Assembly (NCBI GenBank): GCA_041392125.1
Contig: JAWKMR010000003.1
Location: 434,001-498,000 of the forward strand
Direction of reading: 5' to 3'
Length of the DNA stretch: 64,000 bases
DNA from: Halomarinibacterium sp041392125
Lineage (GTDB): Bacteria > Bacteroidota > Bacteroidia > Flavobacteriales > Flavobacteriaceae
This document shows, piece by piece, positions 42,434-51,191 of the stretch. The notes under the pieces are model-generated. The model worked only from the letters and a program-made list of their open reading frames with translations, ran no database searches and had not been told where the DNA came from. Numbering within the stretch: position 1 is the stretch's first letter; every line of letters begins with the position of its first letter. Both the position numbers and the translations under genes were made by a program.

Positions 42434-44122
42434 TTATATCCCCTTCGGTATTGCTTCAATCAATTTTTTAGTGTATTCCTTTTGCGGGTTTTCATAAATC
42501 TCATCGGCATCGCCCAGTTCTTCAATGGAGCCTTGATTCATTACTAATAATTGGTCTGCCATAAACTTTACTACTGCCAAATCATGTGAAATAAAAATAT
42601 AAGTAAACCCAAAATCGTCTTTCAGCTCGTTTAATAAATTCAACACCTGTGCTTGCACCGAAATATCTAAGGCACTTACGCTTTCATCGCAAATCACCAA
42701 TTTAGGTGCTAAAGCAATGGTACGTGCAATACCCACCCGTTGTCGCTGTCCCCCGGATAATTCGTGCGGATACCGGTGGTAAAAGGTTTCGTTTAAACCT
42801 ACTTTTTCCAATAACTCATAGGCTTTTTTTTGCCGCTCCCTTTGGCTCTTCCCAATTTGGTGAACCTGCATTACCTCTTCCATGGTATTGCCTATAGAAA
42901 GTCTCGGATTTAAGGACGAAAAAGGATCCTGAAAAATGAGTTGGATGTCTTTTCGAAGGTTTCTTATTTCAGCATTAGAGAGTTTAGTAATGTCTTTTCC
43001 GCGAAAATACACCTGTCCCGAAGTGGCTTTTTCCAGTTGTAAAATTACTTTGCCCAGCGTCGATTTTCCGCAGCCCGATTCGCCTACCAAACCTACCGTT
43101 TCTCCTTCAAAAACACTGAAGGAAACATCCTTTACGGCCGTAATCACTCTCTTTTTTTGAAACAACCCTGCATTTTGGTAGTATTCTTTTTTCAAGTTTT
43201 TAATTTCCAAAAGCGGGGCTTGTTGGTAAAGTTTTTTATGTCGTGATGCCCGTTGTACCGGAGAGATAGACGAAGCAACAAAGCTTTTATCGGCCAAAGA
43301 GGCAATGGTAGGTAATTTTTTCAAGCGTTTGTCTAAAGGAGGACGCGATGCCAATAAAGCTTTGGTATATTCTTCCTTCGGAAGTTTAAATAGCTGAAAA
43401 ACAGTTCTTTCTTCAACCTTATTCCCCTTTTGCATGACCACCACCCTATCGGCAATTTCGGAAACTAAGGCCAAGTCATGAGAGATAAATAAGAGACTCA
43501 TTCCCGTTTCTTTTTGAATTGTTTTTAACAGCTGAATAATCTCTTTTTGAACGGTCACATCCAAAGCAGTGGTAGGCTCATCTGCAATAAGCAGTTTGGG
43601 TTTACAAGAAATTGCCATAGCAATCATCACCCGTTGCATCTGCCCACCGCTAAGTTGGTGGGGGTAGCTATCGTAAAGTTCTTTGGGACGGGGAAGTTTT
43701 ACCTTTTCAAAAAGGGAGAGGGTTTCTTTTTTGGCTTCAGCAGCGGTCATTTTTAAATGCAGACGAAGCATTTCGGCAACTTGTTCCCCACAAGGAATAG
43801 AGGGATTCAATGCACTCATAGGCTCTTGAAAAATCATTGCTATTTCGTTGCCTCGTAGTTTTTGAAACTCCTTTTCTTTTAGAGAAAGCAGTTGTGTATT
43901 TTCAAACAGAATAGCTCCCGAAAGGTGCACATTTTTTGGAGGTAGAAGCCCCATAATTGCTAGCGAGGTTATCGATTTTCCTGAACCGGACTCGCCTACA
44001 ATGCCTAAAACTTCATTTTTATATACTGAAAAGGAAACGCTATGAAGCACTTCGGTTTTGGTCTTTTTAGTTCCGAAAGCAACCGAAAGATTCTGAATTT
44101 TAATAAGCGGTTCTTTTTCCAT
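42434..44122 (-). CDS. Peptide/nickel-type ABC transporter, fused dual ATPase
   Basis: From the ATG at 44122 this is 562 residues with two ATPase halves (about 1-255 and 305-562). Each has Walker A (GESGSGKS and GESGCGKS), Q-loop, LSGGQ signature and Walker B (LLIADEPTTALD and LVICDESVSALD). The layout matches dipeptide/oligopeptide importers of the YejF or GsiA type. The permeases and binding protein are not in the window. A longer reading from 44191 overlaps the exonuclease gene and is rejected. Confidence 0.93.
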   Translation of the reverse strand: MEKEPLIKIQNLSVAFGTKKTKTEVLHSVSFSVYKNEVLGIVGESGSGKSITSLAIMGLLPPKNVHLSGAILFENTQLLSLKEKEFQKLRGNEIAMIFQEPMSALNPSIPCGEQVAEMLRLHLKMTAAEAKKETLSLFEKVKLPRPKELYDSYPHQLSGGQMQRVMIAMAISCKPKLLIADEPTTALDVTVQKEIIQLLKTIQKETGMSLLFISHDLALVSEIADRVVVMQKGNKVEERTVFQLFKLPKEEYTKALLASRPPLDKRLKKLPTIASLADKSFVASSISPVQRASRHKKLYQQAPLLEIKNLKKEYYQNAGLFQKKRVITAVKDVSFSVFEGETVGLVGESGCGKSTLGKVILQLEKATSGQVYFRGKDITKLSNAEIRNLRKDIQLIFQDPFSSLNPRLSIGNTMEEVMQVHQIGKSQRERQKKAYELLEKVGLNETFYHRYPHELSGGQRQRVGIARTIALAPKLVICDESVSALDISVQAQVLNLLNELKDDFGFTYIFISHDLAVVKFMADQLLVMNQGSIEELGDADEIYENPQKEYTKKLIEAIPKGI

Positions 44123-44150
44123 ATCATTAAAGATAGTATTTATCTTTTTC

Positions 44151-44864
44151 TTACACGGTAAGGATTTCCTCTTCCTGAAGGATTTCTTCATTCCGAAGTC
44201 GTAAAAAGATTTGGGCTACGGTAATAGTATCTTTTTCGCAATACTGTATAATACGATCCAAATCGTTTTCTTCATAAAATACATCACGTACTTGGCTCCC
44301 GTCAATATCATCTTTGGGTGAAGGAATACCCAATACATGCGCCATTAACTTTAAAGAAGTAAAGGTTTTATAATCGCCAAATTTCCATAGTTCTAAGGTG
44401 TCGAGATGTGGAACTTCCCAGGGTTTTTTTCCGAAGAGATTGAGTTTGTTAGGAATTTCAATACCATTAATAATCATCCTACGGGCTATAAAAGGAAAAT
44501 CGAATTCTTTCCCGTTGTGTGCACAAAGTAGCTGATTTGTTTTGCTGAAATGCGTTTCTAACAAAGTTTTAAAATCGTTGAGTATTTCTTGTTCTTCTCC
44601 ATGAAAGCTAGTTACTCTAAAGTTTCGGATATCTCCTTTCATTTTAAAATACCCTACCGAAATACAAATAATTTTGCCAAATTCGGCCCAAATTCCGGCT
44701 CTCTCATAAAAAGCTTCGGGGGTAACTTCATCTTTGCGTTGGTACTGTGTTTTTTGCTCCCAAAGAAGTTTTGAAAGGTCATCCAATTTGTTGAAATCAT
44801 CAAACAAAGGAACGGTTTCGATATCCAAAAAAAGGATATGCTCCAAATGAATTCGGTGTAACAT
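44151..44864 (-). CDS. DEDDy-type 3'-5' exonuclease (PolB-like)
   Basis: This 237-residue protein has the exonuclease motifs DIE (Asp14, Glu16), the Exo II segment HNGKEFDFPFI and Exo III YCEKD, which makes it a DEDDy enzyme of the predicted PolB-like 3'-5' exonuclease family. It should degrade DNA or RNA from the 3' end in repair or turnover. It is 28 bp upstream of the ABC ATPase gene and could be cotranscribed with it. Confidence 0.88.
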   Translation of the reverse strand: MLHRIHLEHILFLDIETVPLFDDFNKLDDLSKLLWEQKTQYQRKDEVTPEAFYERAGIWAEFGKIICISVGYFKMKGDIRNFRVTSFHGEEQEILNDFKTLLETHFSKTNQLLCAHNGKEFDFPFIARRMIINGIEIPNKLNLFGKKPWEVPHLDTLELWKFGDYKTFTSLKLMAHVLGIPSPKDDIDGSQVRDVFYEENDLDRIIQYCEKDTITVAQIFLRLRNEEILQEEEILTV

Positions 44865-44916
44865 AATTTCAGAATTTAAGGAGGGGAGTACAGTAAAATT
44901 ACAAAATTTATTCTAA

Positions 44917-46077
44917 TTAATTGCTGTCCAGCATGCGGTAGGCCTCTTCAATATAGACACTAATGTCTTCTGTAAATTTACCAACTCCGGCATCGGGACT
45001 TTTTTGATGCCCCAACCTAACAATTATCACATTATCATTTGGTTCTACAATAACATACTGGCCAAGATGACCACGCATCATAAAGAAGGTTTTATTACCG
45101 GAAGTATAAAGCCACCATCCATACCCATACTGAGGGCTTTCAGGAAAACGAGGCGTAATATTTTTTACAACAAAGGAGGAGTCTAATACTTGTGTGCCAT
45201 TCCATTTCCCAAAGTCTTTGTAGAGTTTTCCGAAGCGGGCAAAATCTTGAGCGTTACTAGCCAAGCAACAAAAGCATTTCTCCATACCATTGGCTTCACT
45301 ATCTACTTGCCAAAGGGCGTCTTGTTCTGCCCCAAGGGGCTTCCAGAAACTTTCGCTGAGGTAATTGGATAAGGTTTTTCCGGTTGCTTTTTCAATCACC
45401 ATGCCAAGTAATTCAGTATCACCACTGGCATATTTAAAGGCTTTTCCCGGCCCTGGAGTATCCAACACTTTTAATCCTTTTATTACTTTTCGTAAATCGT
45501 CATCAAAATAAGCGCGTGTGGTAATGGAAAATGGCGAATAATAGGCTTCATCCCAATTGGTGCCGGAAGCCATGGAGGATAAGTCACCCACGGTCATTTG
45601 TGCGGCCAAGCCTTCACTAAACTCTGGGATAAAATCTCCCACAGGCTGATCTAAACTTTTAATATGCCCCTCCATGATAGCTTTGCCCAACATAGCAGTA
45701 ATCATACTTTTCACCATAGAAAAAGAATTGGATTTGGAGTCTTTTCCGTACCCGTCGAAATATTTTTCAAACCAAATACTATCATTTTTAATAATGATAA
45801 AGGCTACTGTTTCTAACTCGGTATTCCATTGCTGTAGCTTTTCAGTTTCTGAAACTTTGTTGTAATCCTTATGAATAGGCCAAGGCTGTGGAACTCCATG
45901 TGCCACGGTATGGTTATCAAACTTTTGGTAGTCTTCCAAATAGGCTGTAGTATGACCGGTAAGATAAATGGTGCGAACGGCTTTAATTAGATAATCGGTA
46001 TCTGTGATATAGAGCGTAGCAACTAATAATACGATAATGATTACCAGCCATTTAAAGAATTTCTTGAGCAATTTCAT
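44917..46077 (-). CDS. Membrane-anchored serine hydrolase (beta-lactamase/PBP-like)
   Basis: This 386-residue protein has an N-terminal membrane anchor (about 8-25) and a class C beta-lactamase-like domain with Ser-x-x-Lys in SMVK (near residue 121) and a YAS tyrosine motif near 217. It should act in the periplasm as an esterase, peptidase or low-activity PBP; the substrate is unknown. It begins 10 bp after the MGMT gene, suggesting cotranscription. Confidence 0.88.
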   Translation of the reverse strand: MKLLKKFFKWLVIIIVLLVATLYITDTDYLIKAVRTIYLTGHTTAYLEDYQKFDNHTVAHGVPQPWPIHKDYNKVSETEKLQQWNTELETVAFIIIKNDSIWFEKYFDGYGKDSKSNSFSMVKSMITAMLGKAIMEGHIKSLDQPVGDFIPEFSEGLAAQMTVGDLSSMASGTNWDEAYYSPFSITTRAYFDDDLRKVIKGLKVLDTPGPGKAFKYASGDTELLGMVIEKATGKTLSNYLSESFWKPLGAEQDALWQVDSEANGMEKCFCCLASNAQDFARFGKLYKDFGKWNGTQVLDSSFVVKNITPRFPESPQYGYGWWLYTSGNKTFFMMRGHLGQYVIVEPNDNVIIVRLGHQKSPDAGVGKFTEDISVYIEEAYRMLDSN

Positions 46078-46087
46078 CTATAAAAAT

Positions 46088-46558
46088 TTAAAAAAGTTCA
46101 CCTTGTTTTACGGGGCTTTCGAGTTCCAAAAGCCATTTCTTTCTATGCAAGCCTCCGGCGTAACCCGTTAAGGAACCATCGCTGCCAATGACTCTATGAC
46201 AAGGGATTATTATTGCGATGGGGTTTTTACCATTGGCGGTAGCGGCAGCTCTTATTACCTTAGGGTCACCCAAGGTGTTGGCCACTTCTTGGTAGGAAGT
46301 AGTTTTCCCAAATGGAATTTGCAGTAATTGGTTCCAGACTTTTTTCTGAAAAGGCGTGCCATTTGGGTGTAATTTTACCTCAAAATGGGTTCTTTTCCGC
46401 TGAAAATACTCGGTTAATTGTTGCACTGCAGGTTTTAAAACTGAGGGAATCTTTTCAGAAATTAAACTATTTTCCTGAAACGTTACTTCTGTAATACCTT
46501 CAGAAGTACCACAAATTAACAGTGGGCCAATAGGAGTGTTAATTACTACTTTTTCCAT
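46088..46558 (-). CDS. ogt: Methylated-DNA--protein-cysteine methyltransferase
   Basis: From the ATG at 46558 this is 156 residues, the usual Ogt length. It has the active-site motif IPCHRVIG with acceptor Cys120, the Asn hinge and the Arg finger region VIRAAATANG (101-110). It removes O6-alkyl groups from guanine by suicidal transfer. An upstream reading from 46651 runs through the terminator of the preceding gene and is rejected. Confidence 0.93.
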   Translation of the reverse strand: MEKVVINTPIGPLLICGTSEGITEVTFQENSLISEKIPSVLKPAVQQLTEYFQRKRTHFEVKLHPNGTPFQKKVWNQLLQIPFGKTTSYQEVANTLGDPKVIRAAATANGKNPIAIIIPCHRVIGSDGSLTGYAGGLHRKKWLLELESPVKQGELF

Positions 46559-46581
46559 ATTACTAAAATACGTATTTGAAA

Positions 46582-46611
46582 CAAAAATGGAGGCTTTTAA
46601 GCCCCCATTTT
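46582..46611 (-). terminator. Terminator upstream of the MGMT gene
   Basis: A hairpin with one mismatch (ATGGAGGCTT and AAGCCCCCAT arms) flanked by A- and T-runs directly follows the stop codon at 46612. Confidence 0.75.
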
Positions 46612-47082
46612 TTAGGATGCCTTGAGCAAAGGCCGAATTATGCTTTGCCACTTTTCGGCATCTTTTAGACTCTTGTTGGGGTCTGTAATTGGACCATCTT
46701 CCTCATTTTCCTGATAAAAAATGATGTCTTTTTTAGACGTGGTATTTGCCAGTTCAAGACTCACCCACTCTAAGTATTTTCCTTGTGTTTTTAGGGTTTT
46801 TACTTTACAATCGTTTTGCTGAGTTAAGTCTATAATTTCAAACTTTTCTGAAATATGCTTCCGACTGGAGCAGATTAGCTTTTTCTGCGATGGGTCTATT
46901 CCCAGAATTAAATCGCCATGAAGCTCCAATTCATGCAAGGTAATTTTATTTGCATCGCATAACTTTTGAACGGTTTTCCGTACTTTTTTTTCTTTGCGGG
47001 AGGTTTGTGTTACTAAATAAATAAGGGGTAATAAGGTAGCTGCTAACAAGATAGCGCTTATGAATAAGGTATTTGCTTTCAT
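46612..47082 (-). CDS. Hypothetical single-pass membrane protein
   Basis: Starting at the ATG at 47082 gives 156 residues with an N-terminal membrane helix (about 5-25) and a soluble alpha/beta-looking domain. I recognise no family. Its charge pattern after the helix (SRKEKKVRK) suggests the N-terminus is outside and the domain inside the cytoplasm. An extended reading from 47241 would overlap the upstream gene. It lies 56 bp downstream of another small unknown gene and is likely cotranscribed with it. Confidence 0.7.
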   Translation of the reverse strand: MKANTLFISAILLAATLLPLIYLVTQTSRKEKKVRKTVQKLCDANKITLHELELHGDLILGIDPSQKKLICSSRKHISEKFEIIDLTQQNDCKVKTLKTQGKYLEWVSLELANTTSKKDIIFYQENEEDGPITDPNKSLKDAEKWQSIIRPLLKAS

Positions 47083-47138
47083 TTTTAGAATATTGATTAT
47101 GAATAAATGGTAATTAATACAGAACTTAAAAAAAGAAC

Positions 47139-47495
47139 TTACCAATAAAAATGAAAGGGATGGATTTGTTGTGAGAGTAACTTTTTTAGGTTGTTTTTGA
47201 AACAGGAAAGAGTCCTTTTCTTTGAAAGAGACTCTATCCAAAAGAATTCTTTTGAGTCAGATTTTTTTTCAAAATAAAGGAAGACAGTAAAGTTAAAATT
47301 TTGTTCTGGAGTACTGCTGGTTTGGGCTTCTTCAACAATAATAGCACTTGACTGAAGTGGGTTTTGAAATGTGGAAAGTGTTTGTTGAAAAGATACAACA
47401 ATGGGGGTTGAAACTTTAGACTCAGGAATGTTGGTTGACGCTAAAGCAGTAGCAATAATACCTTGTAAAAAAAGAAAAATAAGTGTTTTTTTCAC
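47139..47495 (-). CDS. Hypothetical small secreted protein
   Basis: This 118-residue protein has a signal peptide (1-19, ALA then Ser) and a short mature part with a single Cys. No family is recognised. A minus-strand -7 element TACATTTG (47500-47507) ends 4 nt before its ATG, so the mRNA may be leaderless. It is divergent from the hybrid kinase gene, 146 bp away. Confidence 0.6.
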   Translation of the reverse strand: MKKTLIFLFLQGIIATALASTNIPESKVSTPIVVSFQQTLSTFQNPLQSSAIIVEEAQTSSTPEQNFNFTVFLYFEKKSDSKEFFWIESLSKKRTLSCFKNNLKKLLSQQIHPFHFYW

Positions 47496-47641
47496 ACAGC
47501 AAATGTATACAAAAAGCTACCTGTTAGTGATAAAGTTTTGCCAATTTTTAAAGTGAAAAATTCAGTTTTATAGACAAAATGATAGGCAAAAGAAGTCTAT
47601 GAATTATTTTTAATTAAATTAGAACAATCTAAGTTTTTCAG

Positions 47642-49849
47642 ATGAGGTTCCTTACTATTGTTTTAGCGCTTCTTTTTTTGCCAACGCTTGGATATACTCA
47701 AAGTGATTCCATTTCGAGAGACAGCTTGAGGCGTCTCTATAGGAAGACGTATGATTTTTCCTATGCATACGATTATAAAAGCGGAATTGTTATGAGTGGC
47801 AATATTGTTTCTGAGGCATTAAAAAAAGATGATTTTTATTATGCTTCTTTGGGATATTCTCGATTGGGCTCTTTTTATTCTGAAATGAAAGACACGGTTA
47901 ATGCGCTGGAGTATTACAATAAAGCACTTTATTATGCCCAGTTAACCAAAAGGGATACGTTTATTTCAGCTGTTTACAATGACATAGGGAATTTCATTAT
48001 GGAAAATGATGGCAATGTTGAAGTTGCTAAGAAAAATTTTGAAAAAAGTCTTGAACTTAATTTAAGGGGGGGTGAAGATGAAAAAGGATTATTGGCAAAT
48101 TATATCAATTTAGCATGGACTAATATAAATTTAAAAGCGCTCGATAAAGCAACTCCTTACTTAATTAAAGCAAAGAATATTATAACATCTAATCCTGAAC
48201 TTCACCCGTTGTATAGTATTAATCTCGACCTGCTTTTTGGTAGGTATCACTTCTACAAAAAGGAATATGATAAGAGTATTACTGTTTTTGAAAATGTTTC
48301 TGAAAGAGCAGAAACAGGAAATTTTTTGAATCAGATAGTGGAAGCACAAGGGTATCTCTCAAAGGCTTATGAAATAAAAGGGAATATGTTAGCGGCTACA
48401 GAGAGTTTGAAAAAGGAAAAGGAATACCAAAATCAGCTTACTCAAATTATTACGGAACAAAAACTACTGGAAACCAGTGCCAAATTTAAACTGGAGCAGT
48501 ATCAAAGCGACCTCGATTCAGCTAAAAAACAACAAGAGTATGCCGATGCTTTGGTTGAAAAATCAAAACTACTTAACTATATCTTTATTGGCTCTTTTAC
48601 TATTTTGTTTATTGCGTTCCTCGTTATTTTTAGACTTTCCAAAACCCGTAAACGATATATTGGGAGGCTTTTTCAGAAAAATATAGAATTGGTAGAAGCC
48701 AAAGAAGAGGCTGAGCGCCTGTCAAAATTAAAGACTCAATTTTTTTCTACTATTAGCCACGAGCTTAGAACACCACTTTACGGAGTTATTGGAATATCAT
48801 CTATTTTACTGGAAGATAAGAATTTAACAAACCACAGGGATGATTTGAAATCACTGAAATTTTCTGCCGATTACCTGTTGGCGCTCATCAACGATGTTCT
48901 TACCCTTAATAAAATTGATGCCAATGGAGTAAAACTGGAAGAAACCTCATTTTCATTAAGTAGGCTGTTAAACAATATTGTGCGTACATTCAGTTTTAGT
49001 CTGGAGCAAAACAAAAATAAGCTTCACCTTGAGATTGATGAAACTATTCCGGACCAGCTTATGGGCGATTCGGTTCGACTTTCACAAATTTTAATGAATC
49101 TGGTGGGAAACGCAGTTAAGTTTAATGAAAACGGAAATATTTGGGTTACTATAAAGTTGGTAAACAAATTAAACGACGGAAAATATAAAATTCATTTTGA
49201 GATTAAAGATGATGGGATTGGTATTCCGAAAGAAAAACAACAAACTATTTTTGAAGAATTTTCGCAAGTAGAAAACCGTAACTATAACTATCAAGGGACA
49301 GGGTTAGGCTTACCCATTGTAAAAAAATTGCTGTCGCTATACGATAGCGAAATTCATTTAGAAAGTGAATTAAACAAAGGCGCTTTGTTTCATTTTGAAC
49401 TATCGTTAAAGGCCGCCGATATTGATACTATAGCGGTAACACACCAAGAAATAAGTAGTATTGAGACCCTTTTTGAAAATATTAAAATTTTGGTAGTGGA
49501 TGATAATCGCATCAATCAAAAAATAACACAAAAAATATTAGAGCAACGCAACTTTAAATGCGCCCTTGCTGATGGAGGTGAAGAGGCTATAGAAAAAATA
49601 AAGGAGTCTAATTTTGATCTTGTTTTAATGGATATTCACATGCCCGGAATGGGCGGGATAGAAGCTACAAAAAAAATCCGTCAATTTAATGAAGAGGTTC
49701 CTATTATTGCTTTAACGGCGGTTGAAGTAGATGAAATGCGAAAAAAAATATTGGATTCAGGAATGAATGATATCATTTTAAAACCCTACGACGTCTCTCA
49801 ATTTTTAAATACCATTCTTCGTAATTTAAAAGGTTCTTTTAACTCATAA
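47642..49849 (+). CDS. TPR-containing hybrid sensor histidine kinase
   Basis: This 735-residue protein has a signal-like N-terminus (1-20), a periplasmic TPR sensor region (about 70-300), one membrane helix (about 312-332), a HisKA domain with phosphoacceptor His373 in ISHELRTPL, an HATPase domain with the DDGIGIP and GTGLGLP boxes, and a C-terminal receiver with Asp664 in LVLMDIHMP. A separate output regulator is expected elsewhere. It converges on the EI24 gene. Confidence 0.94.
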   Translation: MRFLTIVLALLFLPTLGYTQSDSISRDSLRRLYRKTYDFSYAYDYKSGIVMSGNIVSEALKKDDFYYASLGYSRLGSFYSEMKDTVNALEYYNKALYYAQLTKRDTFISAVYNDIGNFIMENDGNVEVAKKNFEKSLELNLRGGEDEKGLLANYINLAWTNINLKALDKATPYLIKAKNIITSNPELHPLYSINLDLLFGRYHFYKKEYDKSITVFENVSERAETGNFLNQIVEAQGYLSKAYEIKGNMLAATESLKKEKEYQNQLTQIITEQKLLETSAKFKLEQYQSDLDSAKKQQEYADALVEKSKLLNYIFIGSFTILFIAFLVIFRLSKTRKRYIGRLFQKNIELVEAKEEAERLSKLKTQFFSTISHELRTPLYGVIGISSILLEDKNLTNHRDDLKSLKFSADYLLALINDVLTLNKIDANGVKLEETSFSLSRLLNNIVRTFSFSLEQNKNKLHLEIDETIPDQLMGDSVRLSQILMNLVGNAVKFNENGNIWVTIKLVNKLNDGKYKIHFEIKDDGIGIPKEKQQTIFEEFSQVENRNYNYQGTGLGLPIVKKLLSLYDSEIHLESELNKGALFHFELSLKAADIDTIAVTHQEISSIETLFENIKILVVDDNRINQKITQKILEQRNFKCALADGGEEAIEKIKESNFDLVLMDIHMPGMGGIEATKKIRQFNEEVPIIALTAVEVDEMRKKILDSGMNDIILKPYDVSQFLNTILRNLKGSFNS

Positions 49850-49863
49850 CATTTTAAGTATGG

Positions 49864-50619
49864 TTACCTATTTTCTGTGCTTTTTTCAGAAGTCATTAAG
49901 CAATCCAAAGTTGCTGTTGTAGCCGCAGTAACAGAAAGAGGCAGCACTAATATAACCCCTATGAAAGGCAGCAATAATAATAACATAAATACAGTCCCAA
50001 TACCCGTAGCAATGCCACTATGGGATCGAACAAAAGCGTTGCTTTGGGTATAATTTAAATGCCGTTCCAGGGTATAATCCATATTTCCATATCCGGCATA
50101 ATAGGCTTGAATTAAAAACAATAAAGGGGTTGAAATAATACCAACTACTGGGATGAAGCCAATAATAATGACAGGGATGGTAAAGATGAGTTCCATCATT
50201 AAGTTGCGGACATTTACCCTAATACCTCTCCAAAGTAATGGTAAAAATGGAGCGGATTTCTCCGTTATTTGGTTTCCTGAAAGATGGGACTCTATTGTTA
50301 AGGAAACTACCCCCATAAATGGGGCGCTTAATGCCAGGATAATATGTTTATAAAGAATTAATCCTATGGTAATAATAGCAATTCCGGCAATAAAGTCGCT
50401 AATCGCTCTAAAAGTTTCTGAGCCCCATTCCCAAATCCAAATTTTAGCAAATAGTGCCCCTACATTATCGGCGAGACCCCAGGCTAACAATCCTATGCTG
50501 GAAGCGGTCACTAAGCTAATGAGGATTGGGACAAAAAAGAATTTCCATAACCCTAATTTTCCAATGAGTGAAAAGGTTCCTGCGTATGCTTTAAGACCTT
50601 TAAAATAATTTTTGAGCAT
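49864..50619 (-). CDS. EI24/CysZ-like membrane protein
   Basis: This 251-residue membrane protein has about five to six helices and the hydrophobic pattern of the EI24 family (formerly linked to CysZ). In E. coli CysZ carries sulfate, but flavobacterial EI24 proteins are not proven to do so. It precedes, with 2 bp between, no obvious transport partner; the gene upstream in its transcript is the DUF6973-like gene. Confidence 0.8.
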   Translation of the reverse strand: MLKNYFKGLKAYAGTFSLIGKLGLWKFFFVPILISLVTASSIGLLAWGLADNVGALFAKIWIWEWGSETFRAISDFIAGIAIITIGLILYKHIILALSAPFMGVVSLTIESHLSGNQITEKSAPFLPLLWRGIRVNVRNLMMELIFTIPVIIIGFIPVVGIISTPLLFLIQAYYAGYGNMDYTLERHLNYTQSNAFVRSHSGIATGIGTVFMLLLLLPFIGVILVLPLSVTAATTATLDCLMTSEKSTENR

Positions 50620-50621
50620 TC

Positions 50622-51110
50622 TTATTCTGAAATATACACTAAGGTATTGCTAAAATTCTTGATTTCTTCAATTTTGGTGATTTTTTGAGCATTCTGAGCC
50701 ATTTCTTTAAAAAAATCAACCGAATTGAATGAATTTTCGTTAAAATGAATTAAAAATATATTCCTCCCTATACCATTATTATGTAAATCCATTTGAGTAT
50801 CTAACATGTCATTTTTTGCTACTTTTTCATAATAATCTGCCACTTTTTGAGTCCAAACAACACTTTTTTGTGCATTTTTCGTCCATTTTAGTATTTTTTG
50901 ACAAATTAAATAGTTCCAATACGCATGTCGAAACGCATTGGCTTTTCCATTTTTATTGTGGGCATAACCATACAACTTTTGACTAACTTTTAAAGCCTTT
51001 TTGGTTGCTTGTAGAATAGGAATTATGTGCCATGGTTTTTGAAGTAATAAAAAGCCAAAGGAAAGGAGTTTTAAAAAACTAATTTGTTTCATTTTTTTCT
51101 TTATATCCAT
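50622..51110 (-). CDS. DUF6973-like protein
   Basis: This 162-residue protein has a hydrophobic N-terminal segment (about 10-28) and the motifs NAFRHAYWNYLIC (near 60) and MDLHNNGIGR (near 107), with conserved His, Arg and Asn that suggest an active or metal site. This matches what I recall of DUF6973. Function unknown. It is 2 bp upstream of the EI24 gene, so the two form an operon. Confidence 0.7.
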   Translation of the reverse strand: MDIKKKMKQISFLKLLSFGFLLLQKPWHIIPILQATKKALKVSQKLYGYAHNKNGKANAFRHAYWNYLICQKILKWTKNAQKSVVWTQKVADYYEKVAKNDMLDTQMDLHNNGIGRNIFLIHFNENSFNSVDFFKEMAQNAQKITKIEEIKNFSNTLVYISE

Positions 51111-51135
51111 TTCAAAGGCTAATTTTTTTTAATAA

Positions 51136-51165
51136 AAAACCTTCCTAACATTTAGGAAGGTTTTC
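51136..51165 (-). terminator. Terminator of the M13 peptidase gene
   Basis: AACCTTCCTAA (51138-51148) and TTAGGAAGGTT (51152-51162) pair perfectly around a 3-nt loop and are flanked by A- and T-runs. Confidence 0.87.
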
Positions 51166-51191
51166 ATAAACTAATAAGTTAAAAAGGATTA